A stretch of 11,689 bases of DNA, taken from assembly GCA_052168315.1 (NCBI GenBank), contig JBQLZO010000070.1, positions 1 to 11,689 on the forward strand. Direction: 5' to 3'. The position numbers and the translations under genes were made by a program. Below are positions 1 to 5,515 of this stretch, piece after piece. Numbering within the stretch: position 1 is the stretch's first letter; each line of letters starts with the position of its first letter. This DNA comes from JBQLZO01 sp052168315. Lineage in GTDB: Bacteria > Planctomycetota > Phycisphaerae > Phycisphaerales > UBA1924. The notes under the pieces were generated by a model. The model was not told the DNA's origin. It worked only from the letters and a program-made list of their open reading frames with translations, and did no database searches.

Positions 1-1
1 C

Positions 2-214
2 TTTTTTCCGCTCGCGGCGCTTTTCGGGCTGGGGGGGGTTGGGGGGGCTGGGGGGGGGTGCCCGGAGTGTGGTGGGGTGGTGTCGTTTGCCCGGGCGCCG
101 CGGCGGTTCGAGGTGTGCCGTTGCGCTGGGTGCGGGGCGGAGTTGGAGGTCACGGGCGTGTCGCCGCTGGTGCTGGCGGTGGCGCCGGAGATCGAGGAGG
201 ACTGGGGCGAGTGA
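2..214 (+). CDS. lysW: LysW amino-group carrier protein (5' partial or start unresolved)
   Basis: LysW is a small zinc-ribbon carrier that protects the amino group of aminoadipate (or glutamate): the substrate is attached through an isopeptide bond to the carrier's C-terminal glutamate. The frame ending at 214 has a CPECG zinc knuckle (from base 59), then CAGCGAELEVTG (from base 122), and ends in EEDWGE, the hallmark LysW tail. The two C-x2-C pairs are about 17 residues apart, as expected, but an extra Cys makes the second one C-x-C-x2-C. The frame is open to base 2 and has no ATG, GTG or TTG before the first knuckle. Upstream of the knuckle it reads as a Gly-rich stretch encoded by long G runs. 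The true start is therefore either outside the window or hidden by a homopolymer length error; one extra G in the run at 51-58 would link a TTG at 39 to the frame. lysX follows after 120 bases. Identity is firm and the N-terminus is not. Confidence 0.88.
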   Translation, partial: FFPLAALFGLGGVGGAGGGCPECGGVVSFARAPRRFEVCRCAGCGAELEVTGVSPLVLAVAPEIEEDWGE

Positions 215-334
215 GGGAATGGGTGGGCGGGTGTGGCGGGGGGTGTTTTTGCTGGGCGTGGTGGTGTCGGTGTGGCGGTGTGTTTGTTGTTGCCCGCGGC
301 GCGGGCTCTGTATGGCAATGGAAGGGGTTGAGCG

Positions 335-1243
335 ATGAGGGTTGCGATGTTGCACACGCGGATCCGCTTGGAAGAGCGGATGCTGCTGGATGAGTTCGAG
401 CGGCGCGGGGCGGGGGTGGCCCTGCTGCACGCGGATGAGCTGGTGCTGGATCTGACGGGCGATGCCCCGCCGCCGGTGCCGCCCGGGTGCGTGGTGCTGG
501 ACCGGTGCCTGAGCCACACGAAGGCGCTGGCGATTCTGCATGTGCTGGAGGCGCAGGGTGCGGTGTGCATCAATCGTCCAGGCGTGGTCGAGACCTGCGG
601 CGACAAGCTGCGGACGACGGTGGCGCTGGCGGGGGCGGGTGTGGCGAGCCCGCGGACGATCGCGGCGTTCAGCGCGGAACAGGCAGTGGAGGCAGGCGAG
701 GCGCTGGGGTATCCGCTGGTGCTCAAGCCGACGGTGGGATCGTGGGGTCGGATGGTGTCGCGGATCAACGATCGCGATGCGCTGGAAGCGGTGGTGGAGC
801 ACAAGATGACGCTGGGCGGGATCCACCACGGCGTGGTGTACCTGCAGGAGTTCGTGCGCAAGCCCGGGCGGGATATCCGCGCGTTCGTGATCGGCGATCG
901 GGTGGTGGCGGCGATTGGTCGGGCGAGCGCGCACTGGATCACGAACACCGCGCGGGGCGCGACGACGCACGCAGTGCCGGTGACGGATGAGATCAATGAC
1001 CTGTGCGTGCGGGCCGCGCGGGCCGTGGGTGGTGGGGATGGGGGCTGGGTGCTGGCGATCGATCTGCTGGAGCATCCGGAGCGGGGGCTGATGGTGAACG
1101 AAGTGAACTCGACGATGGAGTTCCGGAACTCGGTGGCGCCGACGGGCGTGGACATCCCGGGGCTGCTGGTGGAGCTGGCGCTGGAGCGGGCGCGGGGCGT
1201 GGTGCCGGGCGCGGCGTGTGCGCCGGTGGGAGGTGCGGCGTGA
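335..1243 (+). CDS. lysX: LysX, alpha-aminoadipate--LysW ligase (ATP-grasp)
   Basis: A 302-residue RimK-type ATP-grasp ligase. It uses ATP to couple the amino group of alpha-aminoadipate to the C-terminal glutamate of LysW. Visible family features are CGDKLRT (88-94) before the grasp domain, VLKPTVGSWGRMVSRI (129-144) as the nucleotide-binding part, HWITNTARG (200-208), and the metal/ATP-binding NEVNSTMEF (255-263). Immediately after comes Asn265-Ser266, the N-[T/S] position that marks LysX, whereas glutamate-specific ArgX has Gly-Phe there. This points to lysine rather than arginine synthesis, although dual use cannot be excluded. The ATG at 335 is supported by GGAAGGGG at 320-327, seven bases upstream, and the length is normal for the family. 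The stop TGA overlaps the lysY start in a TGATG junction, indicating translational coupling. Confidence 0.95.
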   Translation: MRVAMLHTRIRLEERMLLDEFERRGAGVALLHADELVLDLTGDAPPPVPPGCVVLDRCLSHTKALAILHVLEAQGAVCINRPGVVETCGDKLRTTVALAGAGVASPRTIAAFSAEQAVEAGEALGYPLVLKPTVGSWGRMVSRINDRDALEAVVEHKMTLGGIHHGVVYLQEFVRKPGRDIRAFVIGDRVVAAIGRASAHWITNTARGATTHAVPVTDEINDLCVRAARAVGGGDGGWVLAIDLLEHPERGLMVNEVNSTMEFRNSVAPTGVDIPGLLVELALERARGVVPGAACAPVGGAA

Positions 1244-2304
1244 TGGGTGCTGGCGATGAAGAGCGAAGTGGGGAGCGCCTCCGCATCGGGATCGTGGGGG
1301 CGACGGGGTACACGGGGGGCGAGCTGATGCGGCTGCTGGTGATGCATCCGCGTGTGGAGATCGCGTGGGCGACCTCGCGCGGGCGCGCGGGGTGGCCGGT
1401 GTCGAGCGTGCACCCAGCGCTGCGGGGGTTCTGCGATCTGGCGTTCGTGGCGCCCGATGATGTGGAGCCGGTGGATGTGGTGTTCCTGTGCGTGCCGCAC
1501 GGCGAGTCGGCGGGGAACATCGAGCGGTACGCAGCGCTGGGCGAGCGGGTGATCGATCTGTCGGCGGACTTCCGGCTGTCGGATCCGGCGTTGTACGAGC
1601 GGACCTACGGGGCAGCGCATCCGTGCCCGGGGTGGCTGGACCGGTTCCGGTACGGGCTGCCGGAGGGCGGTCGGGAGTCGCTGCGTGGGGCGCGGTGTGT
1701 GAGCGGTGTGGGGTGCAACGCCACGGCCGTGAACCTGGCGCTGCTGCCGCTGGCGCGGGCGGGGGTGATCGAGCGTGTGGTGGCGGATGTGAAGGTGGGG
1801 TCTTCGGAAGCGGGGGCCGAGCCGAGCGCTTCGAGCCACCATCCGGAGCGGGCGCGTTCGCTGCGGACCTTCGCGCCCACCGAGCACCGGCACGAGGCGG
1901 AGGTGCGGCAGCTTCTCGGCGATGGGTTCGATCTGCACTTCACGGCCACGACTGTGGAGATGGTGCGCGGGGTGCTGGCGACCTGCCATGTGTTCACGCG
2001 GGAGCCGCTGGGCGAGCGGGATGTGTGGTCGCTGTACCAGCGGGCGTACGAGGATGAACCGTTCGTGCGGGTGGTCAAGGAGCGTCGGGGGATGCACCGG
2101 CTGCCGGATCCTCGGATCGTGGCGGGCACGAACTTCGCGGATGTGGGGTTCTGCGTGCAGGCGGGGACGAACCGGATCGTGTCGCTGTGCGCGATCGACA
2201 ACCTGGGGAAGGGCGCTGCGGGGAGCGCTGTGCAGAGCATGAACCTGGCGTGCGGGTTCGATGAGCGCGATGGGCTCTGGAGCCCGGGGGTTCATCCGTG
2301 CTGA
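1243..2304 (+). CDS. lysY: LysY, LysW-aminoadipate-6-phosphate reductase (ArgC family)
   Basis: A 353-residue NADPH-dependent reductase of the ArgC/LysY family, converting the LysW-bound acyl phosphate made by LysZ into the semialdehyde. The N-terminal Rossmann motif is GIVGATGYTGGEL (16-28). The catalytic cysteine is Cys158 in VGCNAT, and the active-site histidine region is HRH (215-217). The stretch GSSEAGAEPSASSHHPER (186-203) resembles LysY more than acetylglutamate-type ArgC. The ATG at 1243 was chosen because it overlaps the lysX stop and has GGGAGG at 1228-1233, nine bases upstream. The frame stays open far upstream into lysX, but that part has no family similarity. It is separated from lysZ by 181 bases containing a strongly structured element, the largest gap between lysX and lysK. 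Dual activity in arginine synthesis is possible. Confidence 0.93.
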   Translation: MGAGDEERSGERLRIGIVGATGYTGGELMRLLVMHPRVEIAWATSRGRAGWPVSSVHPALRGFCDLAFVAPDDVEPVDVVFLCVPHGESAGNIERYAALGERVIDLSADFRLSDPALYERTYGAAHPCPGWLDRFRYGLPEGGRESLRGARCVSGVGCNATAVNLALLPLARAGVIERVVADVKVGSSEAGAEPSASSHHPERARSLRTFAPTEHRHEAEVRQLLGDGFDLHFTATTVEMVRGVLATCHVFTREPLGERDVWSLYQRAYEDEPFVRVVKERRGMHRLPDPRIVAGTNFADVGFCVQAGTNRIVSLCAIDNLGKGAAGSAVQSMNLACGFDERDGLWSPGVHPC

Positions 2305-2370
2305 GGGTGGAGATGATTGGTGGATGGGTGTGTGGGGGGATTGATGTTGGACCTGGTGTTGGGTTGAGGG

Positions 2371-2454
2371 CTCGTATCAGAACCAGAAGTAGAGACGGAT
2401 GAGGAGACGGGCCGGAGGCCCATCCCACCGAGATCGGTAGGGTTCTGAAACGAG
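2371..2454. repeat. 84-base inverted-repeat element with internal hairpins, between lysY and lysZ
   Basis: CTCGTATCAGAACC (2371-2384) is the reverse complement of GGTTCTGAAACGAG (2441-2454) with one mismatch in 14. Inside are two further stems. GGATG (2397-2401) pairs with CATCC (2421-2425) around GGCC-loop-GGCC (2410-2420), and ACCGA-GA-TCGGT spans 2427-2438. Together they give a plausible three-way junction in RNA or a cruciform in DNA. There is no T tract, so it does not look like an intrinsic terminator, and no target-site duplication is evident. It ends 31 bases before the lysZ start. It could be a REP/MITE-like element with terminal inverted repeats, an mRNA stability or attenuation structure, or a cis-regulatory RNA. 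The pairing is read directly; the function is unknown. Confidence 0.6.
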
Positions 2455-2485
2455 GTCTTCGGCGTGGCTTGCGGAGGATGTTGCG

Positions 2486-3289
2486 ATGATCGTTGTGAAG
2501 ATCGGCGGCGCGGAGGGGGTGGGGCACGAGCGGGTGTGCGATGATGCGGCGGAGCTGGTCGCGTCCGGCGAGCGGATGGTGCTGGTGCATGGGGGTTCGC
2601 ACGAGACGAACGAGCTGGCCGAGGCGCTGGGGCATCCGGCCCAGTTCGTGACCTCGCCGGGCGGGCACACGAGCCGGCGGACGGATGCGCGGACGCTGGA
2701 GATCTTCCAGATGGCGTGCATCGGTCGGCTGAACAAGCGGATCGTGCTGGCGTTGCGGGCGCGGGGCGTGGATGCGATCGGGCTGAGCGGGATGGATGGC
2801 GGGGTGTGGAGCGGGAAGCGGAAGGCGGCGATCCGGATCGTGGAGGATGGGGTGACGCGGATCCTGCGGGATGACTACACGGGGACGGTGGAGACGGTGA
2901 ACGCGGGGTTGCTGCGCGGGCTGCTGGATGCGGGGTACACGCCGGTGCTGTCGCCGCCGGGGATCAGCGAGGCGTTCGAGGCGATCAATGTGGATGCGGA
3001 TCGCGCGGCGGCGCGGACGGCCGGGGCGCTGGAGGCCGGGGCGCTGGTGATTCTCTCGAATGTGCCGGGGCTGCTGCGCTCGTTCCCGGATGAGGGGTCG
3101 CTGATTCGTTCGCTGGGCGCGGCGGATCTCGGGTGGGCGATGGAGCTGGCGGGGGGTCGGATGAAGAAGAAGGTGCTGGCCGCGCAGGAGGCGCTGGAGG
3201 CGGGCGTGGGTCGCGTGGTGCTGGGCGATGGGCGGTGCGAGCGCCCGATCCGGGCGGCGCTGGAAGGGGCGGGCACATGCGTGGCGTGA
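2486..3289 (+). CDS. lysZ: LysZ, LysW-aminoadipate kinase (ArgB family)
   Basis: A 267-residue amino-acid kinase family member, phosphorylating the side-chain carboxylate of LysW-bound aminoadipate to give the LysY substrate. Family features are the N-terminal VVKIGG (3-8), VHGGSHETN (34-42) in the nucleotide/substrate loop, TSRRTD (62-67), INVDADRAA (167-175) and GGRMKKKVLAA (223-233). The SRRTD segment and the lack of a long N-terminal extension fit the LysZ branch of acetylglutamate-kinase relatives. The ATG at 2486 follows GGAGG at 2473-2477 with eight bases between. The 3' end overlaps lysK by 13 bases. The structured element at 2371-2454 sits just upstream and could set LysZ levels relative to LysX and LysY; that is inference. 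Confidence 0.93.
   Translation: MIVVKIGGAEGVGHERVCDDAAELVASGERMVLVHGGSHETNELAEALGHPAQFVTSPGGHTSRRTDARTLEIFQMACIGRLNKRIVLALRARGVDAIGLSGMDGGVWSGKRKAAIRIVEDGVTRILRDDYTGTVETVNAGLLRGLLDAGYTPVLSPPGISEAFEAINVDADRAAARTAGALEAGALVILSNVPGLLRSFPDEGSLIRSLGAADLGWAMELAGGRMKKKVLAAQEALEAGVGRVVLGDGRCERPIRAALEGAGTCVA
3262..3269 (+). promoter_or_regulatory. Ribosome binding site deciding the lysK start
   Basis: GGAAGGGG lies seven bases before the ATG at 3277, inside the end of lysZ. The same sequence at the same spacing precedes lysX (320-327). It favours 3277 over the ATG at 3289, which sits in a TGATG overlap with the lysZ stop but lacks a comparable site. Confidence 0.6.
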
Positions 3290-4428
3290 TGGATGCGGCG
3301 TCGGATGCGGTGGGGGTGGAGGTGCTGCGCGAGATGGTGTCGATCCCGAGCGTGTCGGGGGATGAGCGCTGCGCGGTGGAAGCGCTGGTGCGGTGGATGG
3401 AGTCGCTGGGGTATCGCGCTTCGATCGATGGTGCGGGGAACGCGGTGGGCGAGCTGGGCAGCGCAGCGCCTGGGGCGCGGGAGGTGATGCTGCTGGGGCA
3501 CATCGACACGGTGCCGGGCGCGATCGCGGTGCGCGAGGTGGATGGTGTGCTGTGGGGGCGCGGGAGCGTGGATGCGAAGGGGGCGCTGTGCGCGTTCGTG
3601 TGCGGGGCGGCGCGGGTGGCGGTGCCCGATGATGCGCGGGTGGTGGTGGTCGGCGCGGTGGGCGAGGAGACGCCGAGTTCTCCGGGCGCTTCGTTCGTGC
3701 GGGATCGTCGCGCGGAGCCCGCCTGCGTGCTGATCGGCGAGCCAAGCGGGTGGGACCGGTTCACGATCGGGTACAAGGGTCGGCTGATCGTGGAGGCGCG
3801 GTTCGAGCAGGCGTGCGGGCACTCGGCCGGCGCGGCGGGGAGCGTGGGGGATCGCGCGATTGAATGGTGGAACGGCGTGAAGGCGTGGAGCGAGCGGGCG
3901 GGCGCTGGTGGTGGTGATGCGGGCGTGTTCGAGCGCGTGCAGGCGACGGTGCAGGCGATGGAGACCGAGACGGATGGGCTGATGGATCGGGCGCGGCTGG
4001 TGGTGGGGCTTCGGCTGCCGTGCGGGGTGTCGCCGGAGGATGCCGAGTCGGCGATCCGGGCGCTGACGCCGGGAGGTGTTGGGGTGCGCGCGAGCGGGCA
4101 TGCCCGGGCGCATCGGAGCGATCGTTCGTGCGCGCCGGCGCTGGCGCTGGCGGGGGCGATCGGCGATGCGGGTGGGCGCCCGCGGGCGGTGGTGAAGACG
4201 GGGACCTCGGACATGAACACGCTGGCGGCGCGATGGAGCTGCCCGATCGTGGCGTACGGCCCGGGGGACAGCGCACTGGACCACACGCCGGAGGAGCGGA
4301 TCGAGATCGCGGAGTATGTGCGGTCGGTTGGTGTGGTGGCGGGGGCCGTGGGGGCGCTGGTGGGGGCTGGGGTTGAGGGGGGTGCCGGTGCTGGCGTGGA
4401 GGAGGGCGTGGGCTGGAAGGGGCGGTGA
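3277..4428 (+). CDS. lysK: LysK, LysW-lysine hydrolase (M20/ArgE-like metallopeptidase)
   Basis: A 383-residue M20-family amidohydrolase. It cleaves the isopeptide bond that releases lysine (or ornithine) from LysW, the final step of the carrier pathway. Predicted metal ligands and catalytic residues are in GHIDT (74-78, His75 and Asp77), RGSVDAKG (95-102, Asp99), GEET (129-132, Glu130/Glu131), GEPSG (154-158, Glu155) and LDHTPEE (334-340, His336). The dimerisation domain starts near the GHSAG at 181-185, and KTGTSDMN (307-314) is characteristic of LysK. The ATG at 3277 is preferred; 3289 is an alternative. The last 30 or so residues are Gly/Val/Ala-rich and extend beyond the catalytic fold. 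No convincing terminator follows in the 129 bases to the next gene. Confidence 0.93.
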   Translation: MRGVMDAASDAVGVEVLREMVSIPSVSGDERCAVEALVRWMESLGYRASIDGAGNAVGELGSAAPGAREVMLLGHIDTVPGAIAVREVDGVLWGRGSVDAKGALCAFVCGAARVAVPDDARVVVVGAVGEETPSSPGASFVRDRRAEPACVLIGEPSGWDRFTIGYKGRLIVEARFEQACGHSAGAAGSVGDRAIEWWNGVKAWSERAGAGGGDAGVFERVQATVQAMETETDGLMDRARLVVGLRLPCGVSPEDAESAIRALTPGGVGVRASGHARAHRSDRSCAPALALAGAIGDAGGRPRAVVKTGTSDMNTLAARWSCPIVAYGPGDSALDHTPEERIEIAEYVRSVGVVAGAVGALVGAGVEGGAGAGVEEGVGWKGR

Positions 4429-4557
4429 GGGAGAGCGGGGCGGGCGATGAAACCGCTGGGGGTCGCGCCCGAACGAACCGTGTGATGTGATGTCGTGGGC
4501 GTGGTATGCATCGCCCCCTGAGCATTGGTGATCCGTGTTGCCGGCCGGGAGTGCTCC

Positions 4558-5445
4558 ATGCCCGATGCCCCTGCGACTTTCGAGTGTTCTTCGCCGGGGG
4601 CGGGGTCCGGCTCGGAGGATGGGCGGCGGTCGGTGTGCGTTTACTGCGGGTACGACCGGAGTGGGCTTGGCGAGGCGGCGGTGTGTCCGGAGTGCGGGGT
4701 GGCGCCGCTGGCGCCGACGCCGGAGCTGATCGCGTGGCGGGCGCGGGTCGGGCGTTCGGCGGGGCTCATGGGGCGGAGCGCGCGGAGGGCGCTGGTGGTG
4801 GCGGTGGGCGCGTGCGTGCTGCTGGCAGGGCTGATCCTCGGTTCGGCTGTGCTGCCGACGGGTCTGGCGGGCGCAGCGCAGGCGCTGCTGGACACGCTGG
4901 GTCCGCTGCTTCGGCTGGCGATCGGTTTGGCGGTGCTCGGCGGCGTGCTGGGGATCGTGCTTGGCGCGTGGGGCGCGAGCGCGCCGCATCCGGTGCGGGA
5001 GGATCTGGCGGGCGCGAGCGCGCTGGTGCGGATCGCGGGGGTTGGGATGGTCGGGGCGCTGCTGCTGAGGCCGTTGGTGCTGGATCGGCTGCGCCCGCCG
5101 CACGCGGGGCTGATGGCGCACGCAGCGCTGGTGCTGGGGCTGTTCGCGCTGGCGTTCGCGCTGGCGATGCTGGGCGAGCGGTGGAAGCGGACGCCGGCGG
5201 CGGTGCGGCCGGCGTGGCGGGAGCGGGTGCTTGCGATCGGGATTTGGGGCGTGCGGGTGTATGCGCTGGGCGCTGGGGGGATGTTCGCGTACCTCGTGAT
5301 CACGCGGGGGATGATGGGGTCGGGGGGATCGGTGCTGGGGACGATCACGCCGACGCACTTCACGCTGCCGGTGATTCTGGGGGTGCTGGCGGTGCTGGGG
5401 GCGGGGGTTGGGCTGGCGAATGTGGTTGGGTCGCGCGTGGAGTAG
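4558..5445 (+). CDS. Zinc-ribbon multi-pass membrane protein of unknown function
   Basis: A 295-residue protein of unrecognised function. Near the N-terminus are two zinc knuckles, CVYCGYD (about 27-33) and VCPECG (about 42-47), giving a four-Cys zinc ribbon of the C-x2-C-G-Y-D type often found at the front of membrane proteins in planctomycetes. It is followed by about six hydrophobic segments, roughly at 78-99, 117-140, 155-174, 185-205, 225-250 and 270-290. There is no signal peptide, and the ribbon is probably cytoplasmic. The ATG at 4558 has GGGAG at 4547-4551, six bases upstream. The frame extends upstream to 4525, but without a better site. It shares the direction and high GC of the lys genes but is 129 bases away and need not be in that operon. 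No enzymatic motif is visible. Confidence 0.82.
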   Translation: MPDAPATFECSSPGAGSGSEDGRRSVCVYCGYDRSGLGEAAVCPECGVAPLAPTPELIAWRARVGRSAGLMGRSARRALVVAVGACVLLAGLILGSAVLPTGLAGAAQALLDTLGPLLRLAIGLAVLGGVLGIVLGAWGASAPHPVREDLAGASALVRIAGVGMVGALLLRPLVLDRLRPPHAGLMAHAALVLGLFALAFALAMLGERWKRTPAAVRPAWRERVLAIGIWGVRVYALGAGGMFAYLVITRGMMGSGGSVLGTITPTHFTLPVILGVLAVLGAGVGLANVVGSRVE

Positions 5446-5502
5446 GTGTGCTGGGATGGGCGAAGGCAGGCAAGAGTAGAGTTCGTTGCTAGCTCTCTTT
5501 GA

Positions 5503-5508
5503 TATCAT
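5503..5508 (+). promoter_or_regulatory. Possible -10 element close to the NTPase start
   Basis: TATCAT ends seven bases before the ATG at 5516, so transcription from it would begin at or next to the start codon. There is no Shine-Dalgarno sequence in between. No good -35 hexamer is seen at 16-18 bases upstream, so this is weak. Confidence 0.3.
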
Positions 5509-5515
5509 CCGTTGA

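Noticed and set aside
1003..1242. N-terminal extension of LysY to an upstream GTG
   Set aside because: The extension overlaps lysX, is Gly/Ala low complexity, and the ATG at 1243 has a good ribosome site and begins just before the Rossmann motif.
2075..3745. A 556-codon open frame on the - strand
   Set aside because: It is antisense to lysY, lysZ and lysK, with a Pro/Arg-rich translation and no domain resemblance; a high-GC shadow frame.
4437..4480. Possible terminator after lysK
   Set aside because: Only an imperfect GGGCGA/TCGCGCCC pairing with a bulge and no T tract.
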